From contig CAIQWD010000101.1 in the NCBI GenBank assembly GCA_903875445.1, positions 1 to 64,000 of the forward strand: a DNA stretch of 64,000 nt, read 5' to 3'. Within the stretch, counting starts at the first letter, position 1; the number at the start of each line of letters is the position of its first letter. The notes beneath the pieces were generated by a model. It was not told the DNA's origin and ran no database searches. It was given only the letters and a program-made list of their open reading frames with translations. Shown here piece by piece: positions 36,089-45,597 of the stretch. Made by a program: the position numbers and the translations under genes. This DNA comes from an uncultured delta proteobacterium (GTDB taxonomy: Bacteria; Desulfobacterota; Desulfobulbia; Desulfobulbales; Desulfocapsaceae).

Positions 36089-37621
36089 ATGGTTTGGCAA
36101 AATCACTTCCCCCAAGATTTCACACGTTGCGATTTTATGGAAGGAACACTTCAAGACATAGAAAGGGTAGTCTCCAACCAGAGGAGCCTCCTTGAAACCA
36201 TTCCGGAAATGGTTCTTCTGGTCAAGGATAGTCATTGGGTGGAATATATGAACCCAAGCGCCAAACATTTCTTTGGCGACCTTTGTCCCCAGGGCTTGAA
36301 TGGCGCTCCGGAAAGACAAAGTACCGCCTCCGCCCTCCTGCAAATCGTTGCGCAAACAATTCACGACAAGCATGTCGGCGACACCCTTGAGACAACATTT
36401 GGTCAATCGCACCTTGAATATACCCTGGCCCCCTTCAAGGGCTATAAAGGGGATTCCCTCTTTTGGTTTTTTATCAGGGATCTCACCGATTATAAAAAGC
36501 AGCTGGAGGAACTCTCCCGCTTCCATAACAGTATCGAGACCATTCTGTCACACAAGATCAGCGAATTAAAGGAAAGCGAGCGCACACGACAAAAACTTGC
36601 CAGTGAGTTGAATTCCTTGAAAGAACACCTCAAAGAACAACCGGCAGAGGGGAAAATGATAGGTTCGAGCCGGGCACTGACTGAATTACGCGACATGGTT
36701 TTTCAGGTGGCAAAATCGGATGCTACAATTCTCATAACCGGTGAATCGGGAACAGGCAAGGAACTGGTGGCCAACCTGATCAGGGAAAAAAGCAGCAACC
36801 GGAATAATAAACCCTTCCTCAAAATCAACTGCAACACCATCAATGACTCTCTTTTGGAAAGTGATCTTTTCGGCCATGAAAAAGGCGCCTTTACCGGAGC
36901 GGATAGCAAGAGAAAAGGCAAGTTTGAGGTAGTCGATGGCGGCACCATTTTTCTCGATGAAATTGGCGACATCAGCCCGAGAATGCAGGCAGCCTTGCTC
37001 CGAGTTCTGCAAGACGGAGATATAATTCGGGTTGGCGGAAATTCGCCGACAAAAGTAGATGTCAGAGTTATCGCCGCAACCAACTTGGATCTCGCTTCAA
37101 TGGTGCAGAACGGCACTTTCCGACTTGATCTTTATTATCGGTTGAATATCATCAATATTTCCATTCCTCCCTTGCGAGAACGCAAGGAAGATATAGTCGA
37201 TCTCACAACCCATTTTGTCAGAAAATATCGTCAGGCCTTCAAAAAGGAAATAAATTTTCTGCCCCAGTCGATCCTTGATCGCCTCCTCCTCCATGACTGG
37301 CCGGGTAATGTCCGAGAGTTGGAAAATGTTATTCAACGAGCCGTTCTCATGGCAAAAAACAATATCATAACCGAGAACGAACTGTTTTTCGACAGCCCGC
37401 CGGGCAACAAAAAACAGACCCCGCAAAAAAACTATTTACAGCGGATTGACGGACGAACACTGAAAGACATGGTTGCCGATTTTGAAAAAGATATCATTCT
37501 CTATGCCCTGGAAAAAAACCATGGTAATGTCCCCCAGACAGTGAAACAACTCGAAATCGGGAAAACTGCCTTCTATGATAAAATGAAGCGCCACAGCATC
37601 TCGCCGAAGGCCCTCAAATAA
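36089..37621 (+). CDS. PAS-domain sigma-54 dependent transcriptional activator
   Basis: About 510 residues. An N-terminal PAS-like region (about 25-130, with IPEMVLLVKDSHWVEYMNPS) is followed by a short coiled coil, the AAA+ sigma-54 interaction domain (GESGTGKELVAN, GAFTGA, FLDEIGDISPRMQAALLRVLQ) and a Fis-type helix-turn-helix (NVPQTVKQLEIGKTAFYDKM). It would remodel RNA polymerase-sigma-54 at target promoters on a signal sensed by the PAS domain. The start could be ATG 36137. Its targets are unknown; the PilZ gene is directly downstream. Confidence 0.9.
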   Translation: MVWQNHFPQDFTRCDFMEGTLQDIERVVSNQRSLLETIPEMVLLVKDSHWVEYMNPSAKHFFGDLCPQGLNGAPERQSTASALLQIVAQTIHDKHVGDTLETTFGQSHLEYTLAPFKGYKGDSLFWFFIRDLTDYKKQLEELSRFHNSIETILSHKISELKESERTRQKLASELNSLKEHLKEQPAEGKMIGSSRALTELRDMVFQVAKSDATILITGESGTGKELVANLIREKSSNRNNKPFLKINCNTINDSLLESDLFGHEKGAFTGADSKRKGKFEVVDGGTIFLDEIGDISPRMQAALLRVLQDGDIIRVGGNSPTKVDVRVIAATNLDLASMVQNGTFRLDLYYRLNIINISIPPLRERKEDIVDLTTHFVRKYRQAFKKEINFLPQSILDRLLLHDWPGNVRELENVIQRAVLMAKNNIITENELFFDSPPGNKKQTPQKNYLQRIDGRTLKDMVADFEKDIILYALEKNHGNVPQTVKQLEIGKTAFYDKMKRHSISPKALK

Positions 37622-37712
37622 ATGAAATTCACCATAGGCGCGTTTTTTGCATACTAATAGACAAGAGTGGTACCGAAGCAAGACATTTCTTGTTCAATGA
37701 AAAGAGCGTGAT

Positions 37713-38273
37713 ATGGCCACCAAGGATCCTAAATTTATAGAAAACTGCCCGTTCTGGTCAGAACTGTCGATGAAATGTCGAATGTGTAAGGGTGGTCTCT
37801 TCATACCTTTGGATGACCACGTTGAGGTGTATTGCAAAACCCTTGATTACCCCCAATGTTTGCAATACGCACTTCATCCGGAAAAGCAGCTGGAAATTGT
37901 TGCAAGGGCTGAGTGCAACAAAAACCGAAGAAAATTTGCTCGCGTCGAAGCCTGTTACAAAATAACCTTGGTTAGGCTTATTCACTCGGGTGCGGTTGTA
38001 TCCCATTTTTCCACCTTGGCCAGGACCCTTGACCTCAGTAGCGGCGGCATGCGTCTGACGACCGACAAACCCCTTATTAATGACTCCGTAGTGCAGTTTT
38101 CCTTTGGCCAACCCTTCCCGGAAAGCCTGCAGGAAGGCAACGGTCAGGTGGCCTGGTGCAACAAAGAGATCGATGCCCCTGGTTATCAGGCAGGAATATC
38201 GTTTCAGGATGACCAGACAATCGAGGCTATGGGCCTCTACCTCGGCTTACATCATCACGACATTATTTCCTAA
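37713..38273 (+). CDS. PilZ-domain protein with Cys-rich N-terminus
   Basis: 186 residues. The C-terminal PilZ domain has the c-di-GMP motif pair: RRKFARVEA near residue 71 and DLSSGGMRL near 110. The first 50 residues carry several cysteines (NCPFW, MKCRMCKGG, YCKT, PQCLQY) that could bind a metal, a combination I do not recognise as standard. It would act as a c-di-GMP receptor in the cytoplasm, possibly sensing redox or metal. It overlaps the convergent permease gene by 11 bases, inside a repeat half-site. Confidence 0.83.
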   Translation: MATKDPKFIENCPFWSELSMKCRMCKGGLFIPLDDHVEVYCKTLDYPQCLQYALHPEKQLEIVARAECNKNRRKFARVEACYKITLVRLIHSGAVVSHFSTLARTLDLSSGGMRLTTDKPLINDSVVQFSFGQPFPESLQEGNGQVAWCNKEIDAPGYQAGISFQDDQTIEAMGLYLGLHHHDIIS

Positions 38274-38282
38274 CGGCTCCTA
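38263..38282 (+). repeat. Half-site of a dispersed REP-like palindrome
   Basis: TTATTTCCTAACGGCTCCTA matches one arm of the palindromes at 61131-61186 and 43365-43415. Both stop codons of the convergent PilZ (38271-38273) and permease (38263-38265) genes fall inside it. The second arm is not seen nearby. Confidence 0.6.
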
Positions 38283-39825
38283 AAAGCCTTTGCACCACAA
38301 GTATCAGGAAAAGAACCGGAATCCCCAGCAAGGCAGTCATCAGAAAAAACTTCTCATATCCCAACCCTGAAACCATTGTGCCGGAATAACCACCGACCAT
38401 TTTAGGGAGAAGGGTCATCATCGAACTGAAGATCGCATATTGCACAGCCGTAAAAGAAACACTGGTAAGACTTGACAGGAAAGCGACAAAAGCGGTGGTG
38501 GCAATTCCCGCACTCAGATTATCGGCGCCAATTACCAGGGTCAGAAGTGTGATATTCTTTCCGGCAGCAGCAAGCAACATAAAGAGAAGATGCGTCGCCA
38601 CTGAAAGAGAGGCTCCTAAAAACAAGATTTTTTGCAGCCCGAAACGGATTGTCAACAATCCGCCCAGAAAACCACCCGCGAGAGTCATGCCCAGGCCAAA
38701 GGACTTGGTAATGCCGGCAATAACGGTTTTACTGTAGCCCATATCCAGATAAAAAACATTGGATACAACCCCGAGAACAATGTCAGAAAGCCGATAACAA
38801 CCAATCAGCACCAATATAAGGCCGGCAGTTTTTCCGCTATAGCGGATAAAGAAATCCCGTATTGGCGCATAATAGGCCCGCGTGACCATTTCTTTGTCCA
38901 CAAGGCCGATCTTGACAAAGCCGCAAGCAACCAAAAAACCTACGGTAACAGCCAGGCCGAATCGCAATATTTCAATGAAAAATGCGCCAATTTTACCCTC
39001 GGCGAGAAAAAAGAGTGGGAAATTTTTACTCAATTCCGCAACCCCGGAACCTGCCTTAAAGAAGGTCAAAGCAAAAGCCAGCATAACAAAAATAAATACC
39101 ATTACAAATCGCAGATATTCCCTTGCAGAATAGCTATGCCTGTTGAGATATCTCGAATCGTCGGGCTCGGCGACACACAGGGTGGTGATAAGCCCGCAAC
39201 CCATTATCGCGGCCATTGCCATGTAGGTTATCTGCCAGGCATGATAACTGTAGCCACTGTTACCACCAATAAAATCAGCGAGAAACAGCGATCCGGCACC
39301 TGCCACCAGCATGCCCATACGGTACCCGGCGATATACATGGAGGAGAGCAGGGCCTGCAGACTCAGTTCGGCACTTTCAATCCGATAGGCGTCTATGACG
39401 ACATCCTGGCTGGCCGATGAAAAACCAAGCAATACAGCCGCCATGGCCATGAGGGTCAGGTCCTTTGGGTTTTTCGCCGGATCGATCGAGGCCATCCACA
39501 ATATTGCTATAATTATACAACACTGGGCGATTATCAACCACGCCCGCCGACGCCCGAGCCTGCGGGTGAGAAAGGGCAACGGCAACATATCAATTATTGG
39601 TGCCCATAGGAATTTAAAGGAATAGGCGAGTGCTGCCCAACTGAAAAAGGTTACCGCCGCCCTGTCCACCCCCGCTTCCCGCAACCATACGGACAAAGTT
39701 GAGAAAATCAACAGAAGAGGTATCCCCGCAGAAAACCCAAGAAAAAGCATGGCAATGGCTTTGGGTTGCATCCAAGTCCTGAAACTGTCGCTCCAGGATC
39801 GTATTTCCGACCCTTCTCGGCTCAT
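38263..39825 (-). CDS. ampG: AmpG-like MFS permease
   Basis: 520 residues with about 12 to 14 hydrophobic spans. AMLFLGFSAGIPLLLIFSTL at the start and LGFSSASQDVVIDAYRIE are close to AmpG, which imports anhydro-muropeptides for recycling. A mpl gene, which re-uses muropeptide tripeptides, is also encoded in the window (52185). A related transporter with another substrate is possible. The end of the gene is built from half of a dispersed palindromic repeat. Confidence 0.82.
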   Translation of the reverse strand: MSREGSEIRSWSDSFRTWMQPKAIAMLFLGFSAGIPLLLIFSTLSVWLREAGVDRAAVTFFSWAALAYSFKFLWAPIIDMLPLPFLTRRLGRRRAWLIIAQCCIIIAILWMASIDPAKNPKDLTLMAMAAVLLGFSSASQDVVIDAYRIESAELSLQALLSSMYIAGYRMGMLVAGAGSLFLADFIGGNSGYSYHAWQITYMAMAAIMGCGLITTLCVAEPDDSRYLNRHSYSAREYLRFVMVFIFVMLAFALTFFKAGSGVAELSKNFPLFFLAEGKIGAFFIEILRFGLAVTVGFLVACGFVKIGLVDKEMVTRAYYAPIRDFFIRYSGKTAGLILVLIGCYRLSDIVLGVVSNVFYLDMGYSKTVIAGITKSFGLGMTLAGGFLGGLLTIRFGLQKILFLGASLSVATHLLFMLLAAAGKNITLLTLVIGADNLSAGIATTAFVAFLSSLTSVSFTAVQYAIFSSMMTLLPKMVGGYSGTMVSGLGYEKFFLMTALLGIPVLFLILVVQRLLGAVRK

Positions 39826-39827
39826 TG

Positions 39828-39856
39828 TTGTCTTTTCCTCATAAGAAGATTATGCT
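39828..39856 (+). promoter_or_regulatory. Candidate sigma-70 promoter for cysS
   Basis: TTGTCT at 39828-39833 and TATGCT at 39851-39856 are separated by 17 bases, about 100 bases before the cysS start in the gap between divergent genes. Only sequence fit supports this. Confidence 0.4.
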
Positions 39857-39954
39857 ATTTTATTAAATACAAAACGCAATCTCGAAACAATTTCATTGCC
39901 CGAGCAGTACTTAATACATGATTTCCGAACTGTCTACATCCAGTTCCACTGAAG

Positions 39955-41427
39955 ATGACTATACAAATCCACAACACCTTATCCGGAAAGAAAGAAGCCT
40001 TGCTGCCCATCGAAAAGGGTCAAGTCAAGCTCTACGTCTGCGGCATCACGTCCTATGATTATTGCCACATTGGCCATGCCCGCTCGGCACTCGCTTTTGA
40101 CATGATCGTCCGCTATCTGAAATACCGAGGCTTCAAGGTCACCTATGTACGAAATTTTACCGACATCGATGACAAAATCATTACCAGAGCCAAGGAGCAG
40201 CAAACCACCTCGGAGGAACTCGCCAACCGGTTTATTGTAGAATTTTATACAGACATGGATAAACTTGGGATTGATCGCCCGGATATCGAGCCCAAGGCTA
40301 CCAAGCATATAGACGAAATGATCACCCTCATCGGCGAACTTATCGACCAGGGCAAGGCCTATCCATCGGGTGGTGACGTTTATTATATCGTCGACAGTTT
40401 CCCCGAGTACGGCAAACTATCGAAAAGAAATCTCGATGACATGCAGGCCGGCGCCCGCATTTCCGTGAACGAGCAAAAACGCCATCCCATGGATTTTGTC
40501 CTGTGGAAGGGCTCCAAGCCCGGTGAACCTACCTGGGACAGTCCTTGGGGGCCCGGCCGTCCCGGCTGGCATATCGAATGCTCGGCGATGAGCCGAAAAT
40601 ATCTTGGCGAGAACTTCGATATCCATGGCGGCGGGCAGGACCTCATCTTTCCCCATCACGAAAATGAGATAGCCCAGAGTGAAGGTGCCAACCACAAACC
40701 CTTCGCCAATTATTGGATCCATCACGGCTTTGTCACTATTCGCGATGAAAAGATGTCTAAGTCACTCGGCAATTTTCTCACCATCCGAGACATTCTTGAC
40801 CACTATCATCCGGAGATACTGCGCTTCTTTATCTTTTCCACTCACTATCGCAACCCTCTGGATTTTTCCGAAACGGCGATGCAGGATGCCACCGCCGGAC
40901 TGGAACGGCTCTATGAATGTATTGCGGCCATTGATGCACTGCAACCTCTAACAAGTGTGGCGGATACTGCAAGTGTGTGCACCGACAAAGATATTCAGCA
41001 ACTCGAAGGACTCGAGACTCGCTTTCAACAGGCGATGGACAATGACTTTAATACCGCTCAGGCACAGGGTATCTTCTTTGATTCAGTCAAAGCGATAAAC
41101 CGAATTCGCGGTAAGTTGCCAGCCGTACCTGCAACCGATGATCTTTACCTTCTGAAAAGCAGCATAGAAATCCTTAAGAAACTGGCAAATATCATGGGCT
41201 TACTGCGAGAGGATGCAGGACAGTTTCTGACCGCTAAAAAAAATAAACTGGTCTCTGAAGGCGATATCGATATTGCAAGTATCGAGTCCCTCATCGCCGA
41301 ACGGTACCAGTGCCGTCGGGCGAAAAACTGGGTGAGAAGCGATGCCATCCGCGACCAACTCCTGGAAAAAAACATCGAACTCATGGATGGACCCGATGGC
41401 ACGACATGGTTGGTAAAAGGTAATTAA
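39955..41427 (+). CDS. cysS: Cysteinyl-tRNA synthetase
   Basis: 490 residues. [20 protein letters not shown] carries the zinc Cys and the HIGH motif; [11 protein letters not shown] is the KMSKS loop. Zinc ligands in ECSAMS and [11 protein letters not shown] are present. It charges tRNA-Cys in the cytoplasm. Standard length and fully intact. Confidence 0.97.
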   Translation: MTIQIHNTLSGKKEALLPIEKGQVKLYVCGITSYDYCHIGHARSALAFDMIVRYLKYRGFKVTYVRNFTDIDDKIITRAKEQQTTSEELANRFIVEFYTDMDKLGIDRPDIEPKATKHIDEMITLIGELIDQGKAYPSGGDVYYIVDSFPEYGKLSKRNLDDMQAGARISVNEQKRHPMDFVLWKGSKPGEPTWDSPWGPGRPGWHIECSAMSRKYLGENFDIHGGGQDLIFPHHENEIAQSEGANHKPFANYWIHHGFVTIRDEKMSKSLGNFLTIRDILDHYHPEILRFFIFSTHYRNPLDFSETAMQDATAGLERLYECIAAIDALQPLTSVADTASVCTDKDIQQLEGLETRFQQAMDNDFNTAQAQGIFFDSVKAINRIRGKLPAVPATDDLYLLKSSIEILKKLANIMGLLREDAGQFLTAKKNKLVSEGDIDIASIESLIAERYQCRRAKNWVRSDAIRDQLLEKNIELMDGPDGTTWLVKGN

Positions 41428-41502
41428 AAAAGCTTAACCATTGCCGGTTTCAGCTTTACCCCGAACGTATTTTGATCTTTGTGCGAATGGAGGTGGATGA
41501 CA

Positions 41503-42306
41503 ATGAGACAACCTGCGGTTGCCGACCGCTTCTATCCCGGATCGCCTGAGGCACTCGCCCTTGCGGTAAATGAACTCATGCCGACCGGCCTCAGCACCGG
41601 CAAACAAAAAGCTTTGGCCGTTGTCTCGCCGCATGCCGGTTATATCTATTCGGGCGCCCTCGCCGCCCAGACCCTCAGTAGTGTCGAGATTCCCGAGACC
41701 GTCATTATTATCGGTCCAAACCACCATGGCCAGGGAGCACCTGTTGCTCTGTCAACGATCACCTGGAACATGCCCCTTGGCAAGGTTCCGGTAGACCAGG
41801 AGATCTGCGACCTCATTCTTACCCATTCCACGAACATAAAGGTTGATGAACTGGCTCACAAATATGAGCACTCGCTGGAGGTTCAGATACCCTTCCTGCA
41901 GATACTGCAAAAAAAACTCAGCATAGTTCCCTTGGTAGTTTCCCGAATTTCCTACCCGCTTTGTGAAGAGGTTGCCAATGCTCTTGCCGAGGCGATCCGC
42001 GTCACCGCCAAGAACATTCTCATTGTCGCCTCAAGCGATATGAGCCACTACGAACCTCGCAAGACTGCCGAGCAAAAAGACCTGCTGGCACTGCAATGTA
42101 TAGAACAGATCGACCCTCATGCTCTTTACCTCACGGTAAGAGACAAGCGAATATCCATGTGCGGAGTGATTCCCGTGGTCATTGCCATCCTTGCGGCCAA
42201 AGCCCAAGGCGGCAAAAGGAGCCGTCTGGTCGGTTATACCGACTCAGGCTATGTATCTGGAGATACAGGACAGGTGGTCGGCTATGCCGGGGTCGTTATC
42301 GACTGA
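41503..42306 (+). CDS. MEMO-family protein (AmmeMemoRadiSam system protein B)
   Basis: 267 residues from ATG 41503; GGAGG at 41489-41493 gives a 9-base spacer, which favours it over ATG 41497. The start MRQPAVADRFYPGSPE, the metal-site VVSPHAGYIYSGA, GPNHHGQG, EHSLEVQIPFLQ and SSDMSHYE are family signatures. MEMO homologs bind a metal and may be dioxygenase-like; in bacteria they occur with radical SAM and AMMECR1 proteins, which are not adjacent here. Function unproven. Confidence 0.88.
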   Translation: MRQPAVADRFYPGSPEALALAVNELMPTGLSTGKQKALAVVSPHAGYIYSGALAAQTLSSVEIPETVIIIGPNHHGQGAPVALSTITWNMPLGKVPVDQEICDLILTHSTNIKVDELAHKYEHSLEVQIPFLQILQKKLSIVPLVVSRISYPLCEEVANALAEAIRVTAKNILIVASSDMSHYEPRKTAEQKDLLALQCIEQIDPHALYLTVRDKRISMCGVIPVVIAILAAKAQGGKRSRLVGYTDSGYVSGDTGQVVGYAGVVID

Positions 42307-42313
42307 AATTTGC

Positions 42314-42342
42314 TTGACAGTGCTCTGTAAATCTTTTATAAA
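42314..42342 (+). promoter_or_regulatory. Sigma-70 promoter of tRNA-Gln
   Basis: TTGACA at 42314-42319 and TATAAA at 42337-42342 with exactly 17 bases between them, starting 22 bases before the tRNA. A near-consensus stable-RNA promoter; the -10 to tRNA distance fits a short leader. Confidence 0.75.
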
Positions 42343-42363
42343 CTCGCCACGCTTCTAGCGAAT

Positions 42364-42437
42364 TGGGGGATGGTCTAATGGTAAGGCGGCGGACTCTGAC
42401 TCCGCTTATCGAGGTTCGAGCCCTCGTCCCCCAGCCA
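42364..42437 (+). tRNA. tRNA-Gln (anticodon CUG)
   Basis: Acceptor TGGGGGA (42364-42370) pairs with TCCCCCA (42427-42433). The anticodon arm GCGGA-CTCTGAC-TCCGC shows CTG, and the T arm is GAGGTTCGAGCCCTC. Discriminator G and an encoded CCA follow. All arms pair well, and tRNA-Gln often starts with U1. Confidence 0.95.
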
Positions 42438-42446
42438 TATAAATTC

Positions 42447-42480
42447 AAGCACTTATCGATTATTCGGTAGGTGCTTTTTT
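42447..42480 (+). terminator. Intrinsic terminator after tRNA-Gln
   Basis: AAGCACTTA (42447-42455) pairs with TAGGTGCTT (42468-42476) with one G-T pair, followed by a T run. It lies between the tRNA and the end of the convergent hutC gene and may serve both. Confidence 0.75.
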
Positions 42481-42492
42481 ATTTTGTTAAAA

Positions 42493-43242
42493 TCAGGCAA
42501 TGCGGATGGTTTTCGCCGCGTCCGGCTTGAATCTGCCGCCGATACTATGCCGCGAACCGGGATAATAGAAGGTGCTCTGGGTCGCAATGTTCTCTCCCAC
42601 CCAGGTCCGACGGTGCAAAACCAGGCAGGGTTCGGCCTCATTGATGGCAAGATGCTTTCTTACCCAGTGCTCCGGGATGATGGCTTCAATGACATGTTCA
42701 ACCTGGGAAACCGGAAACAGGCTAAGCAGATAGGCGCTGGGAGTGATACTCTGAAAATCCTGCTGCAGAAAATCTCCGGCGACCAGAGGGTTGATGTAAC
42801 GGTCGGCCAGTTGGATCGGTTTACCGTTCTCTTTGTGCAACAGCAGGGCATGGTAGACCGGGGCGTAAGCGGCAAGTTCCAGTTCAACCGCCAAATTGGG
42901 CTGCGCCCGTTCTTGCCGCAGCAGAAGGACCTCACAGCTGTGTTGTCCACCTCGTTGCTCGATTTCTTCATTGATGGGAATAATCTCAAACATCGCCGAT
43001 TGCGGCTTACGGCCGGCCACGAAGGTGCCGACGCCTTGCTGACGAAGGAGACTGCCTTCGCCGGTGAGTTCCCGCAGCGCCCTATTGACGGTCATCCGCG
43101 ACACCCCCAAAGCCTGCACCAGTTCATTTTCCGAATCAATGCGCATCCCCGGCTGTAATTCTCCGGAGCTGATTCTCTTGCTGATACGCTCTTTCACCTG
43201 CTGGTAAAGTGGTTGTGACTGCTGTTTCTTCTCTGTCGTCAT
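42493..43242 (-). CDS. hutC: Histidine utilisation repressor HutC (GntR family)
   Basis: 249 residues. The N-terminal winged helix has PLYQQVKERISKRISSGELQ and ENELVQALGVSRMTVNRALR; the C-terminal UTRA effector domain follows (about 90-249, with EPCLVLHRRTW). HutC represses hut genes until urocanate binds. It is divergent from hutU, and TGTA-type operator sequences lie in the shared region. Intact. Confidence 0.93.
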   Translation of the reverse strand: MTTEKKQQSQPLYQQVKERISKRISSGELQPGMRIDSENELVQALGVSRMTVNRALRELTGEGSLLRQQGVGTFVAGRKPQSAMFEIIPINEEIEQRGGQHSCEVLLLRQERAQPNLAVELELAAYAPVYHALLLHKENGKPIQLADRYINPLVAGDFLQQDFQSITPSAYLLSLFPVSQVEHVIEAIIPEHWVRKHLAINEAEPCLVLHRRTWVGENIATQSTFYYPGSRHSIGGRFKPDAAKTIRIA

Positions 43243-43280
43243 AGTTTTGCTGTTGATCCGGGGTGGTAAATACCGCTTCT

Positions 43281-43321
43281 GTTGTATAGATATGTAGCGT
43301 TAAATATTTATACAATTGTAT
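43281..43321 (-). promoter_or_regulatory. Candidate HutC autoregulatory region
   Basis: The motif TTGTATAGATAT (43282-43293) shares the TTGTATA half of the hutU operator, and a palindrome ATACAATTGTAT lies at 43310-43321, both upstream of hutC. On the minus strand TTGTAT and TATCTA sit 17 bases apart, which could be the hutC promoter. HutC is known to regulate itself in other bacteria; the sites here are inferred. Confidence 0.45.
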
Positions 43322-43364
43322 CTCGCCTACCTGCAACGAGAAAAGGAAATTCCAAGCTATATTT

Positions 43365-43415
43365 AGGGCCGTTAAGAAATAACTCCTACTATTTTCACCA
43401 TTTCTTTACGGCCCC
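43365..43415. repeat. Dispersed REP-like palindrome, copy in the hut intergenic region
   Basis: Arm GGGCCGTTAAGAAAT (43366-43380) pairs with ATTTCTTTACGGCCC (43400-43414), with a 19-base loop. The arms and loop resemble, in inverted orientation, the element at 61131-61186, so this is one family and not a chance hairpin. Confidence 0.75.
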
Positions 43416-43475
43416 TTATGCCGTTCACGACATTGAAACGGATTACTTATTGTTGAACGACGGCTTAGTTTTTCG

Positions 43476-43519
43476 TTGGCAGGAAAAAGCACCTATGCTA
43501 TACTTACTTGTATATACAA
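43476..43519 (+). promoter_or_regulatory. hutU promoter with HutC operator
   Basis: TTGGCA (43476-43481) and TATACT (43499-43504) are 17 bases apart. The perfect palindrome TTGTATATACAA (43508-43519), of the TGTA-N2-TACA type bound by HutC, begins four bases after the -10 box and covers the expected transcript start. Binding there would block transcription directly. Confidence 0.7.
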
Positions 43520-43557
43520 CAAGAACCGGCGTGCCGTCACCGCCCCCAGGAGAAACT

Positions 43558-45597
43558 ATGCTCAATAATGTTGAAATCGCCCAGGCGATGAAGATATATC
43601 TGGGTGAGGACCTCCCGCAACCACCGGTCTTCCAGGAAGATATCAGAAGAGCCCCCGATCGCGGCTTTCGCCTTAATCGCCAGCAGACGGCAACCGCCCT
43701 GCGCAACGCCCTCCGCTACATCCCCGAACGTCATCACGCCCTGTTGCTCCCTGAATTTCTAAAAGAATTACGCAGTCGCGGACGGATTTACGGTTATCGC
43801 TTTCGACCGGAGGGCAGAATTATGGCTCGGCCGGTGCAGGAATATCAGGGTAAGTGCCTGGCAGGTAAGGCCTTCCAGCTGATGATCGACAACAATCTCG
43901 ATTTCGAGATTGCCCTCTACCCCTACGAACTGGTGACCTACGGGGAAACCGGCAGTGTCTGTCAGAACTGGATGCAGTACCGGCTGATCAAAAAATACCT
44001 GCAGGTGCTGACGGACAACCAGACCTTGGTCATGCAATCCGGTCATCCTCTCGGCTTATTTGCTTCATCTCCCGACAATCCCCGAGTCATCATCACCAAC
44101 GGCCTGATGGTCGGCCTTTACGATAATCCGAGCGACTGGGAAATCGCCGCGCAGATGGGCGTCTCCTCCTACGGCCAGATGACCGCCGGCGGCTGGATGT
44201 ATATCGGTCCTCAAGGCATCGTCCATGGCACCTACAACACCCTGCTCAATGCCGGGCGAAAAATGTGCGGCGTCGGCGCCTGTGCCGATTTGCGCGGACT
44301 GCTCTTTGTATCTTCCGGTTTGGGCGGCATGAGTGGCGCCCAGCCCAAGGCGGCGAAAATAGCCGGGCTGGTATCGATAACCGCGGAGGTCGATCTTTCA
44401 AGAATTACCACCCGCCAAAAGCAGGGTTGGGTCGATCTGGTGACCGACAATCCTGCAGGAGCGGTCGCCCTTGCCGAGGCGGCACGGCAGAAAAAAAAAG
44501 CAAGCTCCATCGCCTTTCACGGCAATATCGTTGATCTTATCGAATATCTGGTTGCGCAAAGGGTGAAGGTCGACCTATTGTCCGACCAGACCTCCTGCCA
44601 TGTGGTGTATGACGGCGGCTATTGTCCGCAGGGTCTCAGTTTTGCCGAGCGCACCCGGATGCTGGCCAGTGATCGCCTGAACTTCACCCAGCTGGTGGAT
44701 ATCAGTTTAAAACGGCACTACCTCGCCATCAAGGAAATCACCGCCCAGGGCACCTTCTTTTTCGATTACGGCAACGCCTTTCTCAAGGCGGTATTCGATG
44801 CCGGAGTACGGGAGGTGGCGCGCAACGGCGTCGATGCCAAGGATGGCTTTATCTTCCCCTCCTATTGCGAAGATATCATGGGGCCGATCTTTGACTACGG
44901 CTATGGCCCTTTTCGCTGGGTTTGCCTGAGCGGTTTGGCGGAAGATCTGCACCGCACCGACCTGGCGGCTCTATCCTGCATCGATCCCGAGCGACGCTGT
45001 GAAGATCGCGACAACTACCTGTGGATCAAGGATGCCGAACGCAATAACTTGGTGGTCGGCAGCCAGGCGCGTATCCTCTATCAGGATGCCGGGGGACGGG
45101 TCAAGATTGCCTTCCGCTTTAATGCAATGGTCCGCAACGGCGAGGTCGGACCGATTATGCTCGGTCGCGATCATCATGACCCCGGCGGCACCGATTCACC
45201 CTTCCGGGAAACCGCCAATATTCTCGATGGCTCCAACGTCTGCGCCGATATGGCGACCCACTGCTTTGCCGGCAATGCCGCCCGTGGCATGACCATGGTG
45301 GCCCTGCACAATGGCGGCGGCACCGGCATCGGCAAGGCGATCAACGGCGGCTTCGGCCTGGTCCTGGACGGCAGTAAACGAGTCGATGCCATTATCCGTA
45401 GCGCCATGAGCTGGGATGTGATGGGTGGGGTCGCCCGCCGCAACTGGGCGAGAAATGCCAATGCGGTGGAGGTGGCTGCCGGCTATAACCGGGACAATAC
45501 CAATGGCGATCAGATCACCCTGCCCTTTCTGGTCGATGATGGCCGGCTGGCATCAGCTCTTGACACACTCTTCGCCAAAGAGGGGGCCAAGCCGTGA
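43558..45597 (+). CDS. hutU: Urocanate hydratase, long form
   Basis: 679 residues from ATG 43558, with AGGAG at 43548-43552. The hut promoter and operator lie just upstream, ruling out the longer open frame back to 43282. SSGLGGMSGAQPKAAKI is the NAD-binding loop, and FPSYCEDIMGPIFDYGYGP and DVMGGVARRNWARN are conserved active-site segments. It adds water to urocanate to give imidazolone propionate. The usual bacterial enzyme is about 555 residues; this is the longer type, close in size to the animal enzyme UROC1. It overlaps hutI by four bases. Confidence 0.93.
   Translation: MLNNVEIAQAMKIYLGEDLPQPPVFQEDIRRAPDRGFRLNRQQTATALRNALRYIPERHHALLLPEFLKELRSRGRIYGYRFRPEGRIMARPVQEYQGKCLAGKAFQLMIDNNLDFEIALYPYELVTYGETGSVCQNWMQYRLIKKYLQVLTDNQTLVMQSGHPLGLFASSPDNPRVIITNGLMVGLYDNPSDWEIAAQMGVSSYGQMTAGGWMYIGPQGIVHGTYNTLLNAGRKMCGVGACADLRGLLFVSSGLGGMSGAQPKAAKIAGLVSITAEVDLSRITTRQKQGWVDLVTDNPAGAVALAEAARQKKKASSIAFHGNIVDLIEYLVAQRVKVDLLSDQTSCHVVYDGGYCPQGLSFAERTRMLASDRLNFTQLVDISLKRHYLAIKEITAQGTFFFDYGNAFLKAVFDAGVREVARNGVDAKDGFIFPSYCEDIMGPIFDYGYGPFRWVCLSGLAEDLHRTDLAALSCIDPERRCEDRDNYLWIKDAERNNLVVGSQARILYQDAGGRVKIAFRFNAMVRNGEVGPIMLGRDHHDPGGTDSPFRETANILDGSNVCADMATHCFAGNAARGMTMVALHNGGGTGIGKAINGGFGLVLDGSKRVDAIIRSAMSWDVMGGVARRNWARNANAVEVAAGYNRDNTNGDQITLPFLVDDGRLASALDTLFAKEGAKP

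Noticed and set aside
43282-43557. N-terminal extension of urocanase
   Set aside because: It would span the promoter, operator and a REP-like palindrome; ATG 43558 has a good ribosome site.
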